Assembly: GCA_003224135.1 (NCBI GenBank)
Contig: QHYO01000450.1
Span: 1-8,637, forward strand
Length of the DNA stretch: 8,637 nucleotides
Source: Acidobacteriota bacterium
GTDB taxonomy: Bacteria > Acidobacteriota > Terriglobia > Acidiferrales > UBA7541
Direction of reading: 5' to 3'
Positions 1 to 6,624 of the stretch are shown here, one piece after another. The translations under genes and the position numbers were made by a program. The first letter of the stretch is position 1. Each line of letters starts with the position of its first letter. The notes under the pieces are model-generated. The model ran no database searches and had not been told where the DNA came from. It worked only from the letters and a program-made list of their open reading frames with translations.

Positions 1-183
1 ATGATTGGAAACGAAGAAGACCAAGCGCGCCGTGACATCGTGGTGATAAATGCGTCCGCGGCTCTGGTCGCTGCCGGAGTGGCGGAGGATTTTCAAGAGG
101 GCGCTGTGAAGGCCGAAGCAGCGATTGATACGGGACTGGCAGCTAGGAAACTGCAAGCCTTGGCGCGATTTGGGCGCGAATAG
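1..183 (+). CDS. trpD: Anthranilate phosphoribosyltransferase, C-terminal fragment (5' end outside window)
   Basis: TrpD joins anthranilate to phosphoribosyl pyrophosphate, the second committed step of tryptophan synthesis, in the cytoplasm. Only the last 60 residues are present. They match my memory of the family's C-terminal end: an RRDIVVINASAALVAAG stretch, where TrpD proteins carry a (K/R)RDIV-x-N-A-A-A-A-L helix start, then an EDFQEG segment, an AIDTG segment and a closing helix (KLQAL) before the TAG stop. The reading frame is open to the first base, so the ATG at base 1 is almost certainly an internal methionine. Full TrpD is about 340 residues, so some 280 residues and all of the substrate-binding residues lie to the left. 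The next gene starts 160 bases downstream, so it is probably not tightly coupled to trpD. Confidence 0.85.
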   Translation: MIGNEEDQARRDIVVINASAALVAAGVAEDFQEGAVKAEAAIDTGLAARKLQALARFGRE

Positions 184-243
184 ACGAAGTCGCTAACGGC
201 CCTGCAAAAGGTGCACGATTCCGCATCATCCGGACCTGAGCTT

Positions 244-272
244 TTGCCCGCATTTTTGGGAGGGTATATAGT
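244..272 (+). promoter_or_regulatory. Candidate sigma-70 promoter upstream of the TPR/GAF gene
   Basis: TTGCCC at 244-249 (4 of 6 matches to TTGACA) and TATAGT at 267-272 (5 of 6 matches to TATAAT) are separated by exactly 17 bases. This is the best promoter-like pair I found by eye in the trpD to TPR gap. Transcription would start near base 279, giving a leader of about 65 bases before the ATG at 344. Prediction only; an acidobacterial consensus could differ. Confidence 0.45.
258..264 (+). promoter_or_regulatory. Purine-rich Shine-Dalgarno-like GGGAGGG
   Basis: GGGAGGG ends 11 bases before the ATG at 276, which is a little long but usable spacing. The ATG at 344, which begins the long reading frame, has only an AAAGG 12 bases upstream (327-331) and an AGGA directly touching it. 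This site therefore favours initiation at 276. However, it also lies between the -35 and -10 boxes of the candidate promoter, in which case it would not be transcribed from that promoter. Confidence 0.3.
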
Positions 273-275
273 CTA

Positions 276-347
276 ATGGCGAAGCCCGCAGCCCCAGCCG
301 CGCAGAATCCACACCTCAGGCTCCGCAAAGGCAAACCGCAGGAATGA
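276..347 (+). CDS. Possible 23-residue leader peptide or frame-shifted 5' end of the TPR/GAF gene
   Basis: From ATG 276 a frame runs 23 codons, beginning MAKPAAPAAQ, and ends at TGA 345-347. That stop overlaps the ATG at 344 as ATGA, the classic arrangement for coupled translation. The frame of the downstream gene is itself open upstream of 344 as far as a TAG at 269-271, without an ATG, GTG or TTG start, and encodes a Ser/Pro/Gln-rich stretch. One reading is that the real protein starts at 276 and a one-base indel (natural or from sequencing) separates the two halves. Another is a genuine short leader peptide. A third is chance. I cannot recognise the peptide. Confidence 0.2.
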   Translation: MAKPAAPAAQNPHLRLRKGKPQE

Positions 348-2932
348 CGGACGTCAATAAGCAACTGGAACGCGCGAAGAAATTCCTCGAAAAGAACCGC
401 ATCGAGGATGCCATCGATGCGTACCTCGCTGTTCTGGAAGAAGCGCCGGCCCACCCTGAGGCTACTCAGGCGCTTGGCGATCTCTACGCCCGGCAGGAGC
501 AGCCTGAACGCGCGGCGGTTTATTACGGAATGTTCTTTGACCTGCTGATCGATCCGAAAGACGAATCGAAAGCACTCGCCATCTACAACCGGTTTCTTAA
601 GAATTTGTCAGCGAACCAGCCACCGGAGCGCATCGCGCGTTATGCCTTTTTGCAGCAAAAACAAAACAGGCCCGAGGAGGCGAGCGAGCAGTACGGCAAG
701 GCCGCAGAACTCTTTACGCTGGCCGGGCGCGAGGAGGATGCGCTGTTTTGTCTGGAGCGCATGGCACAACTCGAGCCGGAAAATCTTTCGCGGCAAGTGA
801 AGCTGGCCGAAGTAGCCGAGAGAAACAAGCGGAACACGTTGGCGGCGCGGGCACTGTTAAGGGCCGGTCAGCTGGCCACGGCGAGCAGAGCAACCGATGA
901 ATCGTTGAAGTATCTCGCTCGTGCGCATGCGCTTGCTCCACAGGAGCGGAGCGTCGCGCTTTTGTACGGCGCTGCGAAATTGCGAAAGGGCGATGCGGCC
1001 GACGCGGCGAAATTGCTCGAGCCATTTGCGGCAACGGAAGCCGATCCAGTTTTTCTGGAAACTTTTTCCGAAGCGCTGGTGCGTTCAGGACAACTCGATC
1101 GCGCTCGCGAAGTGCTCGAAAAGCTGCTGCGAGAAAAGAATGCCGGACTCAGCAGGCTATTTCTGCTGGCAGATCAGTACGCGACAACAGGGGCGGGCAG
1201 CAAAGCAGTGGAAGTCCTCGCGGTTTTGAAACGCAAAATGTTTGCCGACAAACGCCACAACGAGTTTGCGGCGCAGCTGGATGATGTGGCCGGACGGCAT
1301 ACCGACTCAAGCGAAATTCTGGAATTCTGGGCCGGGTTGTACAACGAACTCAATCGGGAATCGAAATACTTCGAAATCATGATCCGCTTGTTCGACGCCT
1401 ATCTGGCGGGCGGCAACGTTCGAAAGGCTTGCGATTGCCTCGAGCGCCTGGTGGATATCGATTCGTACGATTATCGCAATCAGGAACGGCTGGAGCGCTT
1501 GAGAGGTAAAGCGGACGAAGGATTCGTGCAACGGGTAGCCAGGCGGCTGACGAGATCCGGCACCACGATTTCAACGTCGGAAACAGAGCCGCAAGCGGGA
1601 CCGCAAAGCGTTCGGGAATCGGGCGCTCCGGTCACCGAAGAAGGCAGACGAATGCAGGCGCTCGAAGATCTCATCGTGCAGACCGAGATCTTCCTGCAAT
1701 ATTCGCTGCAAAATAAAGCTCTGGACCGGCTTCAGAAGATCGCCGAAATCTTTCCCGGCGAAGAGCTGAAGAATGAACGGCTGCAGAATCTGTACCAGAT
1801 GGCGAACTGGTGGCCGCAAGGCGCAGCGGTTAAAAAGGTTGAACCACCAGCGCGCCTGCAAAGTCCACCTTCCGCCGAAGTCGCGAAAACGAATCCCGCA
1901 AAGACGGGCACGTATGCCGCCGACACCCTGCGCGATCTTTCGAAAATATCGGAGATCAATCAGAAAATTTTCCGGCAACAGACGCCTCGCGCGATGCTGA
2001 ACACGGCGGTGAATGAGATTGGCGAATATTTGCGCGTGAGTCGTGCTCTCGCGGTGATCGGATCGCCGGGCAGGCCGCCGGATTTGGCCGCCGAATATTG
2101 CGGTCCGAACATGAAGCCCGCTCCCGGTGCTCAGGTGGTCTTTTTGCTGGCGCAAGTCGAAAAGGCGGAGGGCGACGAAGTTGGAGGCTTGGTTGTGGAT
2201 CATGCGCCGGGATCCGTTTTGGGAGATTTGGCCTTGCGCACCGTGCTCGGCGTGAAGATTACCGACCGCGAAACGCAACAACCGGCCGGCATGCTGATCG
2301 TGGGACATGCCGAGCCGCGCAAATGGAAGCCGAACGAGACCTATTTCCTGCAGGCCATCGGCGATCAGATGCTCATGAGCGTCAGCCACACGCGGCTCAG
2401 GTCGTTGGTGCGGCGCATGGGCGTTTCCGACGAACGCAGCGGCCTGCTAAGCCGCAGCTCGTACCAGAGTTGCTTGTTGACAGAAGCAGATCGTGCCCGA
2501 ACGCAGGGAACACCACTCGCGCTGACGATTTTGCAGATCGATCGTGGCGGAGAATTATTGCGGCAGCAGGGCGAATCCCCCATGGAGCGGTTCTTGGAGC
2601 AGCTTGCGCGGTCTTTGCAGCCGATCGTGCGCCAGAACGATGTAGCCGTGAAATATACCTCATGGTCGCTGGCGTTCATCTTACCGGACACCACGATTGA
2701 CGGCGCGCAGAACCTCGCGGACAAATTGCGTCGCGCGGCTTCAGGAATTCGTCCACCGTGGGATAGCACGGCGATCACGCTCAGCGCTGGTATTGTGGAA
2801 GCAGTAGCGAAATCGGACTTCGATAGCGAAGACATCGTTACGGACCTGATGAATCGTGCAGAAACTTCCGTCGAAGAGGCAAGAAAGCGCGGCGGCGATA
2901 CGGTGGTCACGATGGAAGCGCCGAAAGTGTAG
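344..2932 (+). CDS. Cytoplasmic TPR protein with GAF-like and degenerate GGDEF domains
   Basis: This 862-residue protein has three parts. Residues about 2-390 are helical hairpins of tetratricopeptide type, for example the first two repeats around 6-66 and clear ones at 205-260. TPRs are protein-binding scaffolds. A linker rich in Ser, Pro and Glu (402-435) is followed by another helical segment (437-490). Residues about 528-690 resemble a GAF sensory domain, and about 695-855 align with the GGDEF fold. The GGDEF signature, expected after the Tyr of a K/R-Y-GGDEF-x-x-x-x-P pattern, reads TSWSL (residues 772-776), and the usual metal-binding and substrate residues of the DxDxFKxxND region are also gone (QIDRGGELLRQQ). 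It should therefore not make cyclic di-GMP. No signal peptide or membrane segment is visible. The ATG at 344 has a weak ribosome site, so the true start is uncertain. The partner and the role are unknown; signalling scaffold is an inference. Confidence 0.8.
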   Translation: MTDVNKQLERAKKFLEKNRIEDAIDAYLAVLEEAPAHPEATQALGDLYARQEQPERAAVYYGMFFDLLIDPKDESKALAIYNRFLKNLSANQPPERIARYAFLQQKQNRPEEASEQYGKAAELFTLAGREEDALFCLERMAQLEPENLSRQVKLAEVAERNKRNTLAARALLRAGQLATASRATDESLKYLARAHALAPQERSVALLYGAAKLRKGDAADAAKLLEPFAATEADPVFLETFSEALVRSGQLDRAREVLEKLLREKNAGLSRLFLLADQYATTGAGSKAVEVLAVLKRKMFADKRHNEFAAQLDDVAGRHTDSSEILEFWAGLYNELNRESKYFEIMIRLFDAYLAGGNVRKACDCLERLVDIDSYDYRNQERLERLRGKADEGFVQRVARRLTRSGTTISTSETEPQAGPQSVRESGAPVTEEGRRMQALEDLIVQTEIFLQYSLQNKALDRLQKIAEIFPGEELKNERLQNLYQMANWWPQGAAVKKVEPPARLQSPPSAEVAKTNPAKTGTYAADTLRDLSKISEINQKIFRQQTPRAMLNTAVNEIGEYLRVSRALAVIGSPGRPPDLAAEYCGPNMKPAPGAQVVFLLAQVEKAEGDEVGGLVVDHAPGSVLGDLALRTVLGVKITDRETQQPAGMLIVGHAEPRKWKPNETYFLQAIGDQMLMSVSHTRLRSLVRRMGVSDERSGLLSRSSYQSCLLTEADRARTQGTPLALTILQIDRGGELLRQQGESPMERFLEQLARSLQPIVRQNDVAVKYTSWSLAFILPDTTIDGAQNLADKLRRAASGIRPPWDSTAITLSAGIVEAVAKSDFDSEDIVTDLMNRAETSVEEARKRGGDTVVTMEAPKV

Positions 2933-2988
2933 GCAGCAAAAACCGCCGATCTAGTAATCTGAAGAGTTCGCCCGGATCGATCCAAATC

Positions 2989-2993
2989 GAGGA
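2989..2993 (+). promoter_or_regulatory. Ribosome binding site of the thiolase gene
   Basis: GAGGA sits six bases before ATG 2999, ideal spacing, and supports that start codon. The encoded N-terminus (TDVVIVAGARTPM) is where thiolases normally begin. Confidence 0.7.
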
Positions 2994-2998
2994 CAGAC

Positions 2999-4186
2999 AT
3001 GTTTCCAACAGACGTAGTGATTGTGGCAGGCGCGCGCACGCCGATGTCGCGGTACACGGGCGCGTTTTCTGACGTATCGGCGATTGACCTCGCCGCGGCT
3101 GCTTCGAAAGAAGCAATTCTGCGCTCAGAGGCAGACCCTGCCGACTTCGATCACGCAATTTTCGGCAACGTAATGCAGACCAGCGCGGACGCGCTCTATG
3201 GAGCAAGGCACGTCGCCCTGAAGGCGGGACTCAAAACCGAAACGCCGGCGGTGACAGTGAATCGTCTCTGCGGCTCGGGTATCGAGTCGATTGCACAGGC
3301 GGCCCAGCGATTGCTGCTTGGCGAGAGCGAACTCATCCTGGCAGGCGGCATGGAGAATATGACGCAAGCGCCATTTGTCATTCGCGGATTGCGCAACGGC
3401 CTGAAACTCGGTGGCGGCGCACTCGAAGATTCGCTGATGGCCGGATTGACGGACACGTATTGCGGACTGCCTATGGCTCTGACGGCTGAGAAGCTGGCGG
3501 AGCAGTACGGAATTACGCGCAAGGATGCGGACGCCTACGCCCTGCGCAGTCAGCAAGCGGCAGACGCAGCGTACAAGGCGTGCCGCATGAAAGAAGAATT
3601 GCTACCGGTTGAAGTGAAGCAGGGAAAGAAAACAATTGTAGTAAGCGAAGACGATCATCGCCGCCCGGATACGACCATGGAAATTCTCGAAAAGCTGCAG
3701 CCTTCCTTTAAGAAGGACGGAATCGTTACCGCCGGGAACGCTAGCGGAATAGTGGATGGCGCTGGCGCCGTAGTCGTCACTCGGGAAAAAACGGCGAAAG
3801 ACCGCGGCCTGAAGCCGATCGGGCGAATCATCGCCTGGGCGACGACCGGCGTGGATCCCAGCATCATGGGTATCGGGCCGGTGCCGAGTTCGCAGAAGGC
3901 ATTGCAGGCCGCCGGCCTGACCATCGACCAGATGGACAGAGTCGAAGTTAATGAGGCCTTTGCCGCGCAATACCTGGCTGTTGAAAAAGCACTCGGCCTG
4001 AACCGCGACAAAACAAACGTGAACGGCGGGGCGATTGCGCTCGGCCATCCGCTCGGCGCTTCGGGAACGCGCCTTGCGATCACGCTGCTCAACGAACTGA
4101 GGCGCAACGGGTTGCGCTATGGACTTGCGACGGCATGCATCGGCGGCGGGCAGGGAATTGCCATGATTTTCGAAAGCATCTCATAG
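2999..4186 (+). CDS. Acetyl-CoA C-acetyltransferase (thiolase II)
   Basis: This thiolase condenses two acetyl-CoA to acetoacetyl-CoA, or cleaves 3-ketoacyl-CoA in reverse, in the cytoplasm. At 395 residues it has normal family length. The acyl-accepting cysteine is Cys91 in NRLCGSG; NEAF is at 318-321; His350 lies in GGAIALGHPLG; the second catalytic cysteine is Cys380 in CIGGGQG. From memory, the Zoogloea biosynthetic thiolase uses Cys89, Asn316, His348 and Cys378, with Met157 and Met288 near the substrate. Here each matching residue is exactly two higher (including Met159 and Met290), so there is no net insertion along that whole span. This favours a short-chain acetoacetyl-CoA thiolase, although longer-chain 3-ketoacyl substrates are not excluded by sequence alone. 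It is followed by the dehydrogenase and hydratase for the next two steps. The gap to the upstream TPR gene is 66 bases. Confidence 0.92.
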   Translation: MFPTDVVIVAGARTPMSRYTGAFSDVSAIDLAAAASKEAILRSEADPADFDHAIFGNVMQTSADALYGARHVALKAGLKTETPAVTVNRLCGSGIESIAQAAQRLLLGESELILAGGMENMTQAPFVIRGLRNGLKLGGGALEDSLMAGLTDTYCGLPMALTAEKLAEQYGITRKDADAYALRSQQAADAAYKACRMKEELLPVEVKQGKKTIVVSEDDHRRPDTTMEILEKLQPSFKKDGIVTAGNASGIVDGAGAVVVTREKTAKDRGLKPIGRIIAWATTGVDPSIMGIGPVPSSQKALQAAGLTIDQMDRVEVNEAFAAQYLAVEKALGLNRDKTNVNGGAIALGHPLGASGTRLAITLLNELRRNGLRYGLATACIGGGQGIAMIFESIS

Positions 4187-4188
4187 CT

Positions 4189-4213
4189 CCCGCGATATCA
4201 GCCCGCGATATCA
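4189..4213 (+). repeat. Short tandem direct repeat (12 bases, period 13)
   Basis: CCCGCGATATCA occurs at 4189-4200 and again, identically, at 4202-4213, separated by one G. It begins two bases after the thiolase stop codon. The unit contains GATATC, a six-base palindrome. It may be a local duplication or a pair of binding sites; nothing identifies a protein that would bind it. Confidence 0.6.
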
Positions 4214-4238
4214 AGCCAGGCTGCGAGCTAGCGGATTT

Positions 4239-4247
4239 TGGTACACT
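4239..4247 (+). promoter_or_regulatory. Weak candidate extended -10 promoter before the dehydrogenase gene
   Basis: The 149-base gap between the thiolase and dehydrogenase genes is the longest inside this gene run. It holds TG-G-TACACT (TG at 4239-4240, TACACT at 4242-4247), which fits an extended -10 element with 4 of 6 box matches. I see no good -35 box 16-18 bases upstream. It would allow the dehydrogenase and hydratase to be transcribed apart from the thiolase. Low confidence. Confidence 0.22.
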
Positions 4248-4325
4248 CTCTGTTCCGGTCTTGGGGTGCTCTGAGGTGTCGGGAGAGTGTGTTAGTTACG
4301 AGGATTCCCCGCACGGATTCAAAAT

Positions 4326-4329
4326 GAGG
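4326..4329 (+). promoter_or_regulatory. Ribosome binding site that fixes the dehydrogenase start
   Basis: GAGG ends six bases before ATG 4336. The alternative in-frame ATG at 4324 has no purine-rich site before it, and the far upstream in-frame ATG at 4135 lies inside the thiolase gene. The site therefore supports a start at 4336, which also puts the nucleotide-binding strand at the very N-terminus as usual. Confidence 0.65.
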
Positions 4330-4335
4330 AAATGT

Positions 4336-5217
4336 ATGGCGATCGAAAAAGTGGGAGTCGTGGGGTGTGGGCTGATGGGCGCTGGAATCGCTCAGGTCAG
4401 CGCTGCCGCCGGTTTTTCAACCATTGTGCGCGAAGTAGGTCCTGAGTTATTGGACAAAGGCATCAAGGGAATCGAAAAGAACTTAGCGCGGCTCGTGGAA
4501 AAAGGCACTATCACGGACGTCGCGAAAGGCGAAGTACGTGGTCGCCTTCGAGGAACGACGGTCATCGAGGACTTGAAAGATTGTGACCTGGTGATCGAAG
4601 CGATCATCGAACAGCTTCCGGCAAAGCGCGATTTATTCGCAACGCTCGACAGGATCTGCCCGGAGAAAACAATTTTCGCGAGCAACACCTCATCGCTGAC
4701 GATCACCGAACTTGCCACAGCCACGAAGCGACCGCAGCGTTTTGTGGGGCTGCACTTCTTCAATCCCGTTCCGGTGATGAAACTCGTTGAAGTGGTACGT
4801 ACGATCGCAACCGATGCCACAGTGTATGACGAAATGGTTGCATTCGGCACGAAGCTCGGCAAGACGGCAGTGCGCGCCAACGATTCTACGGGATTCATCG
4901 TGAACCGCTTGCTTGTGCCCTATCTACTCGACGCGATTCGCGCTCTTGAAGAAGGCGTCGGCTCCATTGAGGACATCGACAATTCGATGAAGCTTGGCTG
5001 CGGATACCCAATGGGGCCACTGACGCTTCTGGACTTCGTGGGACTGGACACGACATATTACATTTCGCAGATCATGTTCGATGAATTTAAGGAACGTCGG
5101 TTCGCCGCGCCACCGCTGTTGAAGCGTATGGTGCTGGCGGGCTGGAACGGACGCAAGGCAGGACGTGGCTTTTATGATTACAGCGATCCGCAGAAACCGG
5201 TCGCCCAGAAACTCTAG
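4336..5217 (+). CDS. 3-hydroxybutyryl-CoA / 3-hydroxyacyl-CoA dehydrogenase
   Basis: This enzyme reversibly reduces acetoacetyl-CoA (or another 3-ketoacyl-CoA) to the (S)-3-hydroxyacyl-CoA with NAD(H). From ATG 4336 it has 293 residues, close to the usual 280-295 of the stand-alone family (Hbd, PaaH). The N-terminal Rossmann domain shows GCGLMG at 10-15. The residue expected to bind the NAD ribose is Glu33 instead of the usual Asp. The catalytic set known from the human enzyme (Ser137, His158, Glu170, Asn208) is matched with identical spacing by Ser119, His140 (in GLHFFNPVPVMKLVEV), Glu152 and Asn190 (in STGFIVNRLL). The C-terminal helical domain includes GCGYPMGPLTLLDFVGLD and ends GRGFYDY. 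It lies between thiolase and enoyl-CoA hydratase genes; the hydratase begins 47 bases downstream. Exact chain length preference cannot be read from sequence. Confidence 0.92.
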   Translation: MAIEKVGVVGCGLMGAGIAQVSAAAGFSTIVREVGPELLDKGIKGIEKNLARLVEKGTITDVAKGEVRGRLRGTTVIEDLKDCDLVIEAIIEQLPAKRDLFATLDRICPEKTIFASNTSSLTITELATATKRPQRFVGLHFFNPVPVMKLVEVVRTIATDATVYDEMVAFGTKLGKTAVRANDSTGFIVNRLLVPYLLDAIRALEEGVGSIEDIDNSMKLGCGYPMGPLTLLDFVGLDTTYYISQIMFDEFKERRFAAPPLLKRMVLAGWNGRKAGRGFYDYSDPQKPVAQKL

Positions 5218-5264
5218 TCTTTTTCTAACAACGTCAGCCCGGCAAGCAGAGTGAGAAGAGCGCA

Positions 5265-6047
5265 ATGAACTACGAAAATATTTTGTTCGAGAAAAAAGAC
5301 GGCATCGCGAAAGTCACGTTCAATCGTCCGAAAGTCTTGAATGCGTTGAATCGCAAAACTGTGGAAGAGTTGCAGAGTGCACTGTTGGATGCGCGTGACG
5401 ACGCCAGCGTGCGTGTGCTGATCTTGACCGGCGCCGGCGAGAAGGCGTTTGTTGCAGGCGCGGACATCGGAGAACTTTCGCAGCAGACTCCGGTGAACGG
5501 AAAAGATTTCTCGCTCTTTGGCCAGAGCGTGTTCCATCTCCTCGAAACTATCGGCAAGCCTTCCATATGCGCGATAAACGGTTTTGCGCTCGGCGGCGGC
5601 TGCGAGCTGGCTCTGAGTTGCTCGATTCGAATCGCCAGCAAAACCGCGAAGCTGGGCCAGCCCGAAGTGAAGCTAGGTATCCTGCCCGGCTATGGCGGCT
5701 CGCAGCGCCTCACCCGGCTCTGCGGCAAAGGAATGGCGCACGAGCTCTGTCTGACAGGAGAAATGATTACCGCCGACGAAGCGCTTCGCATCGGCTTGGT
5801 GAATCATATTTACGAGCCGGCTGAATTGTCGCCTGCAGCGGAAGCGATGGCCAGGAAAATCATTGCCAATGGTCCGCTGGCGGTGAAGTTCACCATGGAG
5901 GCGATCGAGCGCGGAATCGAGATGCCGCTTGAAGAAGGTCTGTTTCTCGAGGCTACGCTCTTCGGCGTAGCGTGCGCGACGGAAGATATGCGCGAAGGAA
6001 CGAAAGCATTTTTGGAAAAACGCCCGGCGTCGTTTACGGGGAAGTGA
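5265..6047 (+). CDS. Enoyl-CoA hydratase (crotonase family)
   Basis: Crotonases reversibly add water to trans-2-enoyl-CoA; with its two upstream neighbours this one would convert 3-hydroxybutyryl-CoA to crotonyl-CoA or the reverse. The 260-residue length is standard. The oxyanion-hole regions are AGADI (64-68) and GGGCE (110-114). Both catalytic glutamates of true hydratases are present: Glu114 in GGGCELAL and Glu134 in GQPEVKLGILPG, spaced 20 apart as in the rat enzyme (Glu144 and Glu164). Keeping both acids argues against an isomerase or hydrolase branch of the superfamily. The C-terminus ends in the family's usual EGTKAFLEKRPASF pattern. GAGAAGAG (5253-5260) lies just before ATG 5265 and serves as ribosome site. 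No acyl-CoA dehydrogenase or electron-transfer flavoprotein gene is in the window. Confidence 0.93.
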   Translation: MNYENILFEKKDGIAKVTFNRPKVLNALNRKTVEELQSALLDARDDASVRVLILTGAGEKAFVAGADIGELSQQTPVNGKDFSLFGQSVFHLLETIGKPSICAINGFALGGGCELALSCSIRIASKTAKLGQPEVKLGILPGYGGSQRLTRLCGKGMAHELCLTGEMITADEALRIGLVNHIYEPAELSPAAEAMARKIIANGPLAVKFTMEAIERGIEMPLEEGLFLEATLFGVACATEDMREGTKAFLEKRPASFTGK

Positions 6048-6096
6048 AAAGCAGTCTGCTCAAACGCAGGAACATGGACCTAGGCGGAAAATATTG

Positions 6097-6624
6097 ATGG
6101 CGGAAAAACGACAACCCGGCAAAATTCATGGAGAGCTTACCGCGCGCGGACTACGGTTCGGAATTGCAGCGAGCCGATTTAACAGCTTTATTACGGACCG
6201 TTTGCTCGGCGCAGCCGTTGACGCGCTTGAGCGCTGTGGCGCGCAAAGCAACGATGTGGACGTGGTCCCTGTCCCGGGTGCATTTGAACTTCCGCTGACT
6301 GCAAAAAAAATGGCGCAGACAGGGAAGTACGACGCGCTGATCGCAATCGGCTGCGTGCTGCGCGGCGAGACCGCTCATTACGATTACGTTTGTGCGGAGA
6401 CTTCACGCGGGTTGCAGCTCGCCCAGATGGATACCGGAGTACCTGTGCTTTTTTGTGTGCTCACGTGCGACACGTTGGAACAGGCTATCGACCGTGCGGG
6501 ACTGAAGGGCGGAAACAAGGGTCTTGAAGCCGGACTCGCGGCGATCGAGATGGCGCAACTCTCGCGCAAACTGCGGCCGCCGGCCACCGTAAACAATTCC
6601 GCTAAAAAAGCGCGGCACAAATGA
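6097..6624 (+). CDS. ribH: 6,7-dimethyl-8-ribityllumazine synthase
   Basis: RibH condenses 5-amino-6-ribitylamino-uracil with 3,4-dihydroxy-2-butanone 4-phosphate, the penultimate step of riboflavin synthesis, usually as a large cytoplasmic oligomer. Family signatures are in order: SRFN (26-29), PGAFELP (60-66), GCVLRGETAHYDYV with the catalytic His94, and a phosphate-binding end, RAGLKGGNKG, with Arg133. At 175 residues it is somewhat longer than the common 150-160, with about ten extra N-terminal residues and a basic C-terminal tail (AKKARHK). ATG 6097 is preferred over the TTG just before it (6094); GGCGGA (6083-6088) lies eight bases upstream. It starts 49 bases after the hydratase gene and its stop overlaps the nusB start. 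I see no sign of an FMN riboswitch in the short space before it, so expression probably follows the upstream genes. Confidence 0.95.
   Translation: MAEKRQPGKIHGELTARGLRFGIAASRFNSFITDRLLGAAVDALERCGAQSNDVDVVPVPGAFELPLTAKKMAQTGKYDALIAIGCVLRGETAHYDYVCAETSRGLQLAQMDTGVPVLFCVLTCDTLEQAIDRAGLKGGNKGLEAGLAAIEMAQLSRKLRPPATVNNSAKKARHK

Noticed and set aside
1571..2389. 272-codon minus-strand open frame inside the TPR/GAF gene
   Set aside because: It is antisense to a continuous 862-residue frame with recognisable domains, and its translation (many Arg, His, Gln) shows no motif.
2654..2671. Active diguanylate cyclase call for the TPR/GAF protein
   Set aside because: The GGDEF signature is replaced by TSWSL and the other catalytic region is also lost, so the enzyme activity cannot be supported.
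2974..2983. Perfect palindrome GGATCGATCC upstream of the thiolase gene
   Set aside because: Ten bases with no spacer and no second copy seen nearby; too short to call an operator, and it has no T-run to act as a terminator.
2365..3057. 230-codon minus-strand open frame across the TPR and thiolase junction
   Set aside because: It lies opposite coding sequence at both ends and has no domain signal; it is a shadow frame.
4135..4335. Longer start for the dehydrogenase at ATG 4135
   Set aside because: It would begin inside the thiolase gene and add 67 residues with no family counterpart before the Rossmann strand. ATG 4336 has a well-placed GAGG.
6048..6096. FMN riboswitch before ribH
   Set aside because: The gap is 49 bases, much shorter than an FMN riboswitch, and none of its conserved blocks is visible.
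6074..6097. Seven-codon frame ending in TGATG overlap with the ribH start
   Set aside because: Its AGGA is only two bases from the ATG and the frame is too short to distinguish from chance.
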